This document shows, one piece after another, positions 33,547 through 42,112 of a DNA stretch of 64,000 nucleotides. The notes beneath the pieces are model-generated. The model was not told the DNA's origin. It did not search any database and worked only from the letters and a program-made list of their open reading frames with translations. This stretch comes from CG2-30-51-40 sp041753575 (lineage in GTDB: Bacteria; Desulfobacterota; DSM-4660; Desulfatiglandales; Desulfatiglandaceae). Both the position numbers and the translations under genes were made by a program. Numbering within the stretch: the stretch's first letter is position 1; each line of letters opens with the position of its first letter. Location of the stretch: contig JBGSUA010000123.1 of assembly GCA_041753575.1 (NCBI GenBank), forward strand, positions 6,673 through 70,672, written 5' to 3'.

Positions 33547-34273
33547 TGAAGGGTTTCTCCCAGTCCGCTTCAGTAAGACCGCCTGCGATGCGCGAGAAGA
33601 ACTCAGGAATTTCCGTATTGAAGGTCATTCTTTTCCCGTGGTGGGGATGATTAAACGCAAAGGATTTTGCGTGAAGGGCCAGTCGTTCATAGGGCTTGTC
33701 TTTGAAGCCGTATTTGCGATCCCCGGCCACCGGGTGTCCTTTTTCGGCAAAATGAACCCGGATCTGGTTTTTGCGGCCGGTCAGAAGCTTGATTTTGAGA
33801 ATGCTTAATGAGCGGGTTTCTTTGATCACTGAAAACGCTGTTATTGCCAATCGCCCCGATTTTGGATCGTCAGTTGAAGAGACAAACTGATCTTCATCTT
33901 CCGCCAGATAGGTTTCAATCACGCCCGACCTGGGATTCAGATGGCCATGGATCACGGCCAAATAAAGCTTTTCTGTTTCTTTCCAATTGTCTTTAAGGCG
34001 CTGCTGAACCGGATAGCTTTTCGCAAAAATCAGGAGGCCCGAGCTCTCCCTGTCCAGCCGGTGAACCACAAACACGCGGTTTTTAGAGCGGGCGCACCCC
34101 TTGCGGACATAGTCGGTCAAAATACGTTCGGCGGTATGTGGCTGGTCCTTGTGAAAGCTCATGGTCAGAAGGCCGGGTTCTTTATTTACCAGGAGGATGT
34201 CCCTGTCCTCATGGATGATGTCAAGCCCTTTGGGGCGGTGCCTGCCCGAAGGGCGGCGGAATGAGTTTGTCAT
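33536..34273 (-). CDS. RluA-family pseudouridine synthase
   Basis: A 245-residue enzyme that isomerises uridine in RNA. The catalytic Asp is Asp74 in VVHRLDRESSGLLIFAK. LLTGRKNQIRVHFAEKGHPV (about residues 164-183) is the conserved RNA-contacting block. There is no N-terminal S4 domain, so it is the short form of the family. The last residues (FTGC) and the stop codon come from the palindromic repeat at 33396-33546, which suggests the natural C-terminus was cut or extended by insertion. The target RNA site is unknown. Confidence 0.9.
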   Translation of the reverse strand: MTNSFRRPSGRHRPKGLDIIHEDRDILLVNKEPGLLTMSFHKDQPHTAERILTDYVRKGCARSKNRVFVVHRLDRESSGLLIFAKSYPVQQRLKDNWKETEKLYLAVIHGHLNPRSGVIETYLAEDEDQFVSSTDDPKSGRLAITAFSVIKETRSLSILKIKLLTGRKNQIRVHFAEKGHPVAGDRKYGFKDKPYERLALHAKSFAFNHPHHGKRMTFNTEIPEFFSRIAGGLTEADWEKPFTGC

Positions 34274-34827
34274 GAGTCGAAACTCTTTATCTCCGGATCA
34301 GTTCAAAGACCTGCGGGCGCAGCGATTTGGTAGCGGATATGGCCTCAAGAGCCGAAAAATGTGATGAGCTCTTATGCCTTCTAACGGCCTCCGTGACCGG
34401 GATGTCGTCGGACCCAAATTCGCCGCAGTTCCGCTCTGGAAATACCCCAGAGAGAAACGTCCGTCAAGATACGCTTTTCCCGTGGCTAATTCGGGACAGG
34501 TCCTGTTTGTTCCTCACGGATTTCTTACCTCTTGATGACCTGGCGAGAGGTTTGAATTGGCGCGGCAAAGGCCCTGGCACAGGGGGCGATCAGCAGAGGC
34601 TCAATAGATGAGATCACAGTTGTCATCGTCCAGATCAAAGAGTAGGATTAGACCTTGAGGTATGCTTTTGGAGGGTGCAGCTCCGTGAGACTTCTATGCC
34701 TTTAGGAGATCCTTCAAGCTGAATCGAACACAGCCATGGGCGGACACGATGAAGAATGACAATGATAGAAGAGCTGGAGACATTATCCTGTAAAAGCACA
34801 GGTCAGCGTTTTGTATGGAGGAACGGT
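34274..34827. other. Non-coding stretch, nothing recognised
   Basis: A 554-bp gap between the divergent RluA gene and the CsgG-like lipoprotein gene. A 94-codon open frame at 34327-34611 has no recognisable motif and no ribosome site. No repeat, tRNA or clear terminator is seen. Confidence 0.4.
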
Positions 34828-35853
34828 ATGAATCTAATTGGATTTCGCAGCGCTTTTTTATTTACGATATTCGGGTTCTTCCTCTTATCAGCCTGCGCGC
34901 CCAAGGTAAAGACGAATGTCCTTGTTCCCGCCAAGGCCCACGGAGCAGCTCAGCTCAACCGCCTTGCGGTCCTGCCCTTTCAGGGAAAATGCGGCCAGGA
35001 GATCACCTCGGAGTTGGAATCCATGCTTGTTGGGATCAAGGTCAATGATGGCCCCTACTTCACCGTTATTGAAAGACAGGCAATCAATAAGGTTATTTCG
35101 GAGCAGAAATTCCAATTCGGCGGTTTTGTGGATGAGAACACTGCCGTGAATGTGGCACATCTGCTGGGGGCCGACGGCATAATAATAGGGAAAGTTGATG
35201 ACTGCAGCACTGAAGATAGAAGGTATCAAGAGGAGAGATCCAAATGCGCTCTGACAGACAAGGACGGTAAGTGCCTGAAATGGCGGTCGCAGAATGTCAG
35301 TTGCACGGAAAGGGTTGCCCGGGTTTACTTCACTCCGAAGGTAATTGATGTCAAATCCGGACAGGTAGTTGCCTCTGAAATCCTTTCAGGAAGTGCCGAT
35401 GACTCCACCTGTAGCGACAGCGGCAGACCGGTAGCCGGAAAAAGCGACCTGCTGGTCAAGGCAAGAAGTACTGCGATTGAGAAGTTCAGGGAAATAGTAG
35501 CGCCTCATTATGTGAAGATGGAGATCAAGCTTCTCACAAGCGATGATACCAGGATGGCCCCTGAAGTCAAAAACCTCATTAAAAATGGCGTTGACTGGAG
35601 TAATAAGGGAAGGCTGGACAGGGCCTGCGAGCAGTGGGGGCAGGCTGGGGCGCTCCATGGCGTCGGATATGCTCTCCCATATTTACTCGGTGTATGCGCA
35701 GAAGTCAGCGGCAATTTTTCAAAAGCTGAAGACTATTACAGGAAGGCTGATATGAATACCGGATCCCCGGTGAATGAGATATCTGAAGCTCTCGGCAGGA
35801 TAAAGCTAAAGATAGACAACGATAGAAAGCTTAGCGATCAGTTGAAGAAATAA
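34828..35853 (+). CDS. CsgG/LpoB-like lipoprotein with a TPR-like tail
   Basis: A 341-residue outer-membrane or periplasmic lipoprotein. The lipobox is LSAC with Cys23. Residues about 40-230 resemble the CsgG/LpoB fold: RLAVLPFQGKCGQEITSELE, then VIERQAINKVISEQKFQ and LLGADGIIIGKVDD. A Cys-rich insert (CALTDKDGKCLKWRSQNVSC) may form disulfides. The C-terminal 85 residues (SNKGRLDRACEQWGQAGALH, then FSKAEDYYRKA) look like TPR repeats. The frame is open to 34756, but GGAGGAACGGT and the signal peptide place the start at 34828. Such proteins assist secretion or cell-wall synthesis; the role here is unknown. Confidence 0.75.
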   Translation: MNLIGFRSAFLFTIFGFFLLSACAPKVKTNVLVPAKAHGAAQLNRLAVLPFQGKCGQEITSELESMLVGIKVNDGPYFTVIERQAINKVISEQKFQFGGFVDENTAVNVAHLLGADGIIIGKVDDCSTEDRRYQEERSKCALTDKDGKCLKWRSQNVSCTERVARVYFTPKVIDVKSGQVVASEILSGSADDSTCSDSGRPVAGKSDLLVKARSTAIEKFREIVAPHYVKMEIKLLTSDDTRMAPEVKNLIKNGVDWSNKGRLDRACEQWGQAGALHGVGYALPYLLGVCAEVSGNFSKAEDYYRKADMNTGSPVNEISEALGRIKLKIDNDRKLSDQLKK

Positions 35854-36262
35854 TACCATATCGGCAAGGGGTTACGGATTAGTTCCCACTTGAGACAGAA
35901 GCCTGATATCAATCTCTTTTCATCTATATATTGCCCTCCCGGAAGGATAGATGTCATAGCTTGCCACAGCCAGCTATCGCAGCGCATTAATCATCTAATT
36001 CCGGGAGTTGATCGAACTTCTGGTATCATTTGCATATTACTTAATTTCTTACCCGTTTAATTTGATATTACCCAATTGCAGCTTGGCGGTTTTTTGCCGC
36101 CGGACGCTCTGGCCGCGTCCAAAGCATTCAATCTTGTTTTTCGCCCTTGGGGCTCGGAAATTGGCCGAGGCGATGACCGACAACACAGCATCACCGCAAT
36201 GTTGGTCACAAAAACAGAACCAAACGTTTCATTTAACTTCTACTGATCATTATCGTTATTCG
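35854..36262. other. Non-coding stretch between convergent genes
   Basis: 409 bp between the CsgG-like gene and the end of the CNNM gene. It is AT-richer than the surroundings. No repeat, RNA gene or strong terminator was recognised. Confidence 0.4.
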
Positions 36263-37576
36263 TTAGAAATGCGCAATGGGGTCGTTCGTCTTGAAACTTT
36301 TCCGGGCGATTTCTATGAGCACCTTGTCTATGCGGTTGCCGTCCATATCAACGACCTCGAAGCGTGCGTTCCCGTGCATGAAGCTTGCGCCGGCCTTGGG
36401 TATTCGTCCCAGATGGTCCAGCACGAAACGCGCCAGCCTCTCAACGTCCCTTCCCATATAGATGCCCGTTATGGTTTCGACTTCGTCGGTCGGAATCCTC
36501 CCGTCTGCCAGCCACGACCCGTCGTCTCTTTGCACGATCCGGGGGCCACCGTCTTCGCCTCGTTCAGGAAGATCTCCAGCGATTGCTTCGATGACATCTG
36601 TAAGGGTCACCAATCCTTCCGTCGTGCCATATTCATCTACCACCACCGCGATATGCACTTTTTCTTTCTTTAATTGATTGAGCAGTCTGAGGACCGGTGT
36701 ACGGTCGGAAACGAAAACCAGCGGCGTCATCAATGTGGCGAGGGTGACATCTTTGCAGCTAAGGGCTGCGGGAAGAAGGTTCTTGGTGTGGATAAAACCG
36801 ACGGGATGATCCACGGTTCCGTCGCAAACCAGCAAACGTGAAAAACGATGTGACTCGACCATGCCGATGATCGTATTTCGGTCGGATTTCACGTCCGCCC
36901 AAACGATCTTGGTGCGAGGCGTCATGATGACTCTAACGGAACGATCCGCCAGGCGGAGCACACCTTCGATCATTTCCTGTTCCTGTGGCACAAATACGCC
37001 CGCCAGCGTCCCCTCGGCGATCAGCGACTTGATCTCCTCCTCGGTGACAGTTGTCTCACGGGCATCCGTCAACCCCAAAAACCGCAGGACCCCCTCAATT
37101 GAGATATGAAGTACCCATACCGCAGGAGCGGCGGCCAGGGAAAGTCCCCGCATGGGACCGGCAACCAACGAGGCGATCCGTTCGGGCTGAGCCAGCGCAA
37201 TCCGCTTTGGCACGAGTTCACCTATGATCAACGAGAGATAGGTTATGACGACTACCGTGATGCCTATACCCACGGAATTGCCATACGGTGAAAGCGACGG
37301 AAATGTATTAAGCCAGGCTCCGAGGCGCTGCCCTAAAGTCGCACCGCTGAATGCTCCGGCGATGATGCCCACAAGCGAAATGCCGATCTGGACTGTTGAC
37401 AAAAACCTGCTCGGATCTTCGATGAGGCGCAGAGCAGCACGCGCGCCGCGGCTTCCCTGATTAGCCATCTGTTCTAGGCGGCTTTTTCGGGATGAAACGA
37501 GGGCAAGCTCGGACATGGCGAGTAAGCCGTTCATCAAGGTAAGGAAAAAGACTGCGAGTATTTCAAGGTAGAGCAT
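36263..37576 (-). CDS. CNNM/HlyC-CorC family membrane protein (hemolysin family)
   Basis: 437 residues. A DUF21 transmembrane domain occupies about residues 1-200 (MSELALVSSRKSRLEQM, then GIGITVVVITYLSLIIGELV). Two CBS modules follow (about 215-335: VRVIMTPRTKIVWAD, then VAVVVDEYGTTEGLVTLTDV), and a CorC_HlyC small domain lies at the C-terminus (about 350-430). Family members take part in magnesium or other cation handling and, despite the name, are not proven hemolysins. It is monocistronic on the minus strand. Confidence 0.9.
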   Translation of the reverse strand: MLYLEILAVFFLTLMNGLLAMSELALVSSRKSRLEQMANQGSRGARAALRLIEDPSRFLSTVQIGISLVGIIAGAFSGATLGQRLGAWLNTFPSLSPYGNSVGIGITVVVITYLSLIIGELVPKRIALAQPERIASLVAGPMRGLSLAAAPAVWVLHISIEGVLRFLGLTDARETTVTEEEIKSLIAEGTLAGVFVPQEQEMIEGVLRLADRSVRVIMTPRTKIVWADVKSDRNTIIGMVESHRFSRLLVCDGTVDHPVGFIHTKNLLPAALSCKDVTLATLMTPLVFVSDRTPVLRLLNQLKKEKVHIAVVVDEYGTTEGLVTLTDVIEAIAGDLPERGEDGGPRIVQRDDGSWLADGRIPTDEVETITGIYMGRDVERLARFVLDHLGRIPKAGASFMHGNARFEVVDMDGNRIDKVLIEIARKSFKTNDPIAHF

Positions 37577-37850
37577 GGCAGCCTCTTACAAATATGGTAG
37601 CCGTGACATCCGCGGGCCATACCACCGCGCCGGCCTTAACCGTTCCAAACGGATTATGGATTCCCTCCCTTATCGAAATCCTGCTGACCGCATGGCGCTC
37701 GCCCCTCAGCTTGATCGTAAATTCAGTGCTTCCAGTGCTTCTGTTTTCAGGTATGTGGTCTTTTATATTGCTCATTCCACTTGAGTTACTCCAGGGCCCT
37801 CCATCCTGTCAAGGGGTGGGTGCATAAAACCAATGCTAAGTTAAGCTTAG
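37577..37850. other. Gap with a 40-bp repeat, possibly a gene remnant
   Basis: At 37631-37670 the sequence from CGGCCTTAACCGTTCCAAAC to GGATT and CCTCC is nearly identical (two or three differences) to 52098-52137. It contains the small palindrome CCGTTCCAAACGG. On the minus strand the region reads IREGIHNPFGTVKAGA, and the second copy reads EEIRNPFGTVKAA, so both may derive from an eroded coding sequence. No functional gene is evident. Confidence 0.4.
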
Positions 37851-38050
37851 CAGGCTGTTGAAAAAGGGCCATCTGCTTCGTTTCGCTCGTCCCTCATCAC
37901 TGTGGCGTGCTTCTAAGCACGCCTCATTCTTCGGGACTTGTCCTCGCATTCGCTCTGACGCCCCACCCCGGGGGTGGGTCCCCTTGAGCACGGGCCTTGC
38001 TTCCGGGCGTTTTTACTCAGTCTGCCAAAAGCGGTTTTTTCAACGGGCTG
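37851..38050 (-). repeat. 200-bp palindromic repeat, same family as 33396-33546
   Basis: The ends are CAGGCTGTTGAAAAA and TTTTTTCAACGGGCTG. On the minus strand the order of blocks follows the copy at 33396-33546: an arm, GAAGAATGA, the central hairpin, then GGGACGAGCGAAACGAAG. The hairpin stem is GGCGTGC (37904-37910) with GCACGCC (37917-37923); in the other copy the pair at one stem position is A-T instead of G-C. This copy carries about 50 extra bases, including CCCCACCCCGGGGGTGGG. Confidence 0.7.
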
Positions 38051-38149
38051 TTATAGGAGATTGCCATTGACGGTTTGCCTTTATTCTTCTATGGAATTAC
38101 CGATAAATACATATTGCCCGCGGGCGTTTAAGAGATCAGAGGGAGCTTT

Positions 38150-38635
38150 ATGGACATGAATTTTTGCCCCATTTGCGGGGCCAGGCTTGGAATGAAGGAG
38201 ATAGAAGGCAGGCAACGCTCGGCCTGCACTTCGGACGGGTGTGTGTATGTCTTCTGGGACAACCCTACTCCGGTCGTGGCAGCGATTGTGGAATGGAATG
38301 GGAAGGTGGTCCTGGCGAGAAACAAAGGCTGGCCGGAGAAGATGTTCGGTTTGATAACAGGGTTTCTCGAAAAGGGAGAGTCGCCTGAAGAGGGTGTTCT
38401 GAGAGAGGTGAGGGAGGAGCTTGGCCTCCAGGGAGAAATTGCAGGGTTTGTAGGGTATTACCCGTTCTTTAGAATGAACCAGTTGATCCTGGCATTCCAC
38501 GTGAAGGCTGAGGGTGAAATATTGCTGGGTGAGGAACTTGAGGAGATCAGGCTGGTCTTACCGGAAAGGCTTCGGCCATGGCCTTTTGGAACTGGACAGG
38601 CCGTTGCGGACTGGCTTAAAAGAAGAAACACGTGA
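38150..38635 (+). CDS. NUDIX hydrolase with zinc ribbon
   Basis: A 161-residue NUDIX pyrophosphatase. The N-terminal zinc ribbon uses Cys6, Cys9, Cys26 and Cys31 (CPICG, then CTSDGC). The Nudix box at residues 71-93 begins GFLEKGESPEEGVLREVREE, matching the GX5EX7REUXEEXGU signature. This combination occurs in NADH pyrophosphatase-like and related housecleaning enzymes. The substrate cannot be assigned. GAGGGAGC lies just before the ATG. Confidence 0.9.
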   Translation: MDMNFCPICGARLGMKEIEGRQRSACTSDGCVYVFWDNPTPVVAAIVEWNGKVVLARNKGWPEKMFGLITGFLEKGESPEEGVLREVREELGLQGEIAGFVGYYPFFRMNQLILAFHVKAEGEILLGEELEEIRLVLPERLRPWPFGTGQAVADWLKRRNT

Positions 38636-38796
38636 TCACTGCATTTGGAGCGAGTGAAAGTGAGATCGCAGGGTAGCGATAAGTCTGAAGTCAGAAAGCA
38701 ACCACTGTTACCACTCGATAGAGAATAATAATGCTCAGTATATGTCAACCACAAGATGACCATAAAGGAGGAAGAGCAACGAGAAAGGGAATCGTT

Positions 38797-39069
38797 ATGT
38801 GTCTGTTGTTTGTGGGCATCTGTTGTTTTGCCGCTTACTCGGTGGCGTCGGAACCGCTCGATGTAGAGAAGGTCCTTCCCGAGCTTGTTCGCACTGACAA
38901 AGACGGCAGGAAATCCCTTTCTTACGATAAGTTGACGGCGGTTCTTGTTGAGGCAATCAAGGCACAGCAGGTCAGGATGGAAAACCAGGAGGCAGAGATC
39001 GCCTCCCAGCGCTCGGAGATCGAGGAACTGAAGGCCATGGTTAGAGAAATGGCTTCGAAGAAGCTATGA
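38797..39069 (+). pseudogene. Deleted relative of the tail-fibre gene (signal peptide joined to C-terminal coiled coil)
   Basis: The frame encodes a signal peptide (MCLLFVGICCFAAYSVAS) joined directly to EKVLPELVRTDKDGRKSLSY and a coiled-coil end (QEAEIASQRSEIEELKAM). Both ends match the 700-residue protein at 49977-52079, but its whole domain and repeat section is absent. The upstream DNA is also alike. At the base matching that gene's start, this copy has ACG instead of ATG, so translation would have to start six codons later at 38797 or at the ATG at 38731. It is probably a dead deletion derivative, though a short secreted peptide cannot be excluded. Confidence 0.6.
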
Positions 39070-39464
39070 TTACCGGCGCATGAGTGGTTCGCTGCATTCA
39101 TGGCTCGGAGCAATCAGTTTGGACCAGTCTGGCGTGGGCCCTTAAGATAAAGCCCTGACGGCATTATAACTCAACTTTGGTGGCCACTATTTCCATCGTA
39201 GATCGCAATCGCCTTAGAGGCCACCTGACTTATGAATTCTTATTCACCAGCTATTCACAAGAGCAATGTCTCAACTCAAAGGGTTTCAGGGACGGGCTCT
39301 TGGATAATCTGGCTCCCCGTTTGCAACCCTCGTCATAACCATTTTCCATTCGGATTTCAATTTGAAAGCGCTTATTATTAAATAAGTTATCAAAAGGCAG
39401 GCCTTCCTCCGGTCGGCTGGAAGTGGCGTCAAGCGCGATTTCCACATATGGCGACATGGAGGAG
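39070..39464. other. Non-coding stretch, nothing recognised
   Basis: 395 bp between the deleted tail-fibre relative and the 3' end of the potassium uptake cluster. Open frames are short and lack motifs. No repeat or RNA gene was recognised. Confidence 0.4.
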
Positions 39465-40121
39465 TTACTTCAGGGCCTTAATCCGTCGAACATCCTCAGA
39501 CTTGCCTAGCATGATGAGGGTATCGCTATCCTTTATCACAAAGCTCGCCGGCGGGACCAATAGAAAATTCTCTGGAACCAATTCCTTGATGGCGATGATG
39601 TGTACATTGTATTTGGCCCTCAAGTTCAGGTCCTTCAGGCTCTTTCCGATAAAATCGCTCGGCGGCCCTACCTGGATGAGATCGAACTCATCCGCCAAAG
39701 GAATGAAGTCCAGTATGTTAGGCCGTGATAGGCCCCGTGAAACGCGCAAGGCCATGTCCCGTTCCGGGTGGATGATCTCAGTGGCTCCGACCCTTTTTAG
39801 GATTTTCGCATGGTCGTCATCCAGGGCCTTGGCCAGAATTCTCTTGACCCCCATCTCTTGCAGGTAAAGACATATCAGGATGCTGGTGCTGATTTTGGTG
39901 CCAGTGGAAACAATTACGCCATCCATGTTTTCAAGGCCGAGTGACTTCAAAGCTTCCCTGTCCGTTGCATTGAGCACGACTGCCTCGGTGCAATGCGGGT
40001 CAATGGCCTGCACCCTGGCCTTGTCTGTGTCTATTGCGATAACCTCATTGCCATCCTCAAATAAAGCCTTGGCCGCATGAAAGCCAAATTTGCCAAGACC
40101 GATCACTGCAAAACGTTTCAT
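39465..40121 (-). CDS. trkA: TrkA/KtrA-type potassium channel regulator
   Basis: A 218-residue cytoplasmic regulator of the adjacent TrkH-type channel. The N-terminal Rossmann fold (about residues 1-130) carries VIGLGKFGFHAAKALFEDGN and the acidic IDTD, which bind NAD(H) or nucleotides. A TrkA_C domain follows (about residues 140-218: IQVGPPSDFIGKSLKDLNLR). It forms a ring under the channel and gates it in response to ligand. It starts 17 bases after the channel gene stop. Confidence 0.9.
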   Translation of the reverse strand: MKRFAVIGLGKFGFHAAKALFEDGNEVIAIDTDKARVQAIDPHCTEAVVLNATDREALKSLGLENMDGVIVSTGTKISTSILICLYLQEMGVKRILAKALDDDHAKILKRVGATEIIHPERDMALRVSRGLSRPNILDFIPLADEFDLIQVGPPSDFIGKSLKDLNLRAKYNVHIIAIKELVPENFLLVPPASFVIKDSDTLIMLGKSEDVRRIKALK

Positions 40122-40138
40122 ATCCGTTCTCCGTATGC

Positions 40139-41509
40139 CTAACCCACCATCAAGTTTTCTTCGGAGTGTTCGACTCCGTTCGTCGCGCCGGTTCCAACGA
40201 TAATATAAGCGAACATGAGCACGCCCACTCGGCCGATGATCATCATCAAAATAATCAAGCTCTTGCCCCAGGCGTTGAGCTCAGGGGTCACGCCCATGGA
40301 CAAACCCACTGTCCCGAATGCAGAGACCGTCTCGAAAAAATATGCAAGGAAAGTTCTTTGCTGACCAGCCACGTAATGCCCACTCGCAGAGTCACCCACA
40401 AGGATCAAGAACAAGACTAACCCAATGACTCCCACGGAAACGAGAACGAGCGACACGCTCCGGGTTACTGTTTCACCAGGGATGCTCTTTTTGAACATAT
40501 TAACGCGTAGTTTTCTCCTCACTCGACTTATGGTGAATGCCATCAGAAGCGCCAGGGTCGTGGTCTTGACTCCGCCGCCACAAGAGCCCGGCGAGGCCCC
40601 GAAAAACATGAGAAAGATCATCATGGCGAGGGTGGCATCGTTTAACGAGGCAATTTCCACGGTATTGAACCCGGCCGTTCGACACGTTATGGATTGGAAC
40701 AAAGGAACCAAAACGCGATGAGAAAGCGTTTGTGCATCTCCAAGAGCTTGGCACTCCAAGAAAGCAAACATCAGGCCACCTGAGATGATCAAAATCAGTG
40801 TCGTAGCCAAGACAGACTTTGTTTGAATTGATAATCGAGTCCTTGTTCCCTTTCGGTGCGTGAACCAGGATTGAACGTCATAAAGCACCGGAAATCCTAT
40901 GCCTCCCACAACGATCAAGGAGCAGATCGTTGTGTTGAGCAGGACATTGTCGCTGTACCTCACCATGCTGTCGGAAAACAGAGCGAACCCAGCGTTGCAA
41001 AACGCCGAAATCGAATGAAACGCCGCCGTATAGGCGGCACGGCCCAAAGTGAGTTCCTGGTTCCAATGGACGGTCAACAATAAGGCCCCTATGAGTTCAG
41101 CACCGATTGTGAAAAAGATGATGCTCTTGACGAGGCCAAAGATATCCTCGCGCGGGGTATGAGCGAACAGGTCCTGCATGACCATTCGATACCGCAAAGC
41201 AACGCTATGGCCGATCCATCGAAAGAGAGCCACCGAAATGGTCATCACTCCCAGGCCGCCGATCTGGATAAGGGCGAGGATCACGCATTGTCCGAAAATG
41301 GTGAAATGGCCACCCGTGTCTACAACCGCCAAACCCGTGACGCAAACCGCCGACGTGGAGGTAAACAGAGCATCCATCCAAGGGATATGGCCGGCCTTGC
41401 TGGAATAAGGGAGCTTGAGCAGAAGTGTCCCGATCCCGATGGCCAGGAGAAAGCTGGCCAGGACAAGGGTCGCCGGATGGGCCTTGAGCATACGGATCTG
41501 AAGAGTCAT
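40139..41509 (-). CDS. trkH: TrkH/KtrB-type potassium transporter
   Basis: A 456-residue membrane protein of four M1-P-M2 repeats that conducts K+. Pore-loop signatures are visible: TSTSAVCVTGLAVVDTG near residue 51, SISAFCNAGFALF near residue 171, SITCRTAGFNTVEI near residue 288, and SAFGTVGLSMGVTPEL near residue 404. The conserved filter Gly residues are all present. It starts with a 4-base overlap of the 201-residue gene upstream and pairs with the TrkA protein at 39465-40121. Confidence 0.9.
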   Translation of the reverse strand: MTLQIRMLKAHPATLVLASFLLAIGIGTLLLKLPYSSKAGHIPWMDALFTSTSAVCVTGLAVVDTGGHFTIFGQCVILALIQIGGLGVMTISVALFRWIGHSVALRYRMVMQDLFAHTPREDIFGLVKSIIFFTIGAELIGALLLTVHWNQELTLGRAAYTAAFHSISAFCNAGFALFSDSMVRYSDNVLLNTTICSLIVVGGIGFPVLYDVQSWFTHRKGTRTRLSIQTKSVLATTLILIISGGLMFAFLECQALGDAQTLSHRVLVPLFQSITCRTAGFNTVEIASLNDATLAMMIFLMFFGASPGSCGGGVKTTTLALLMAFTISRVRRKLRVNMFKKSIPGETVTRSVSLVLVSVGVIGLVLFLILVGDSASGHYVAGQQRTFLAYFFETVSAFGTVGLSMGVTPELNAWGKSLIILMMIIGRVGVLMFAYIIVGTGATNGVEHSEENLMVG

Positions 41510-42111
41510 GACTTGCGCCTCGGATGTTGATGGTACTCACAATGGTGATGGGCTTCGGTCTCACATAACTCATGAAGGCGACTACCGCCAAGGACCATCC
41601 GGTCCAGGTACGCCCCGCATGCCGTCATCTCGTGATGTGAATCGATCTTGCTGTAATGCAGAAAAGGGCATAGCGTCTCCAGGTGCCGGTCCAGTCGATC
41701 TCCTGGTCCCAGCTCTTCGATGATCTCCCGCACTAAACTTGAGTCCAGCTTGGCGTCACTGATATACCGGACGTAATCGACTTGTACCCGCTCCAGCTCT
41801 TCAATCAATTTGCGGTGCTTTGAATACAGGAGAGCCACCACGAGACATTGTTGGGTGTGGCTGTTCCGTTTCAACGCGGCGCTCAACTCCACGAGGGTTT
41901 CACGTTCCCGGATGGGCATCTGTCGAAAATATATCACAATTATCTCAGGTTTCAAGTCAACGGCCTTGTCCAGGCATTGGATCGGGCTGGCAACCCATTC
42001 TTCCTCCGGGGACGATGGATCGGCGATGCCGCCTGCTATGTCGCACAACAAGAACCGAAGGCTTCGCCCGGTATCCACTCCAATTGGTTTGATCTCTTCT
42101 CTTTTCATCAC
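41506..42111 (-). CDS. Uncharacterised 201-residue protein in the potassium uptake operon
   Basis: Residues about 15-140 look like a receiver-type alpha/beta fold without clear phosphorylation residues: SLRFLLCDIAGGIAD, then PEIIVIYFRQMPI and CLVVALLYSKHRKLIEEL. The C-terminal 60 residues are rich in Cys and His (LCPFLHYSKIDSHHEM, then ACGAYLDRM, LCETEAHHHCEYHQ) and could bind a metal or Fe-S cluster. It overlaps the downstream TrkH gene by 4 bases and starts one base after the other TrkH gene's stop, so it is translated with both channels. I do not recognise a named family. Confidence 0.65.
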   Translation of the reverse strand: MMKREEIKPIGVDTGRSLRFLLCDIAGGIADPSSPEEEWVASPIQCLDKAVDLKPEIIVIYFRQMPIRERETLVELSAALKRNSHTQQCLVVALLYSKHRKLIEELERVQVDYVRYISDAKLDSSLVREIIEELGPGDRLDRHLETLCPFLHYSKIDSHHEMTACGAYLDRMVLGGSRLHELCETEAHHHCEYHQHPRRKS

Positions 42112-42112
42112 A

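Noticed and set aside
34327..34611. 94-codon frame in the gap before the CsgG-like gene
   Set aside because: No motif, no ribosome site and no neighbour relation; kept only as part of an unassigned gap.
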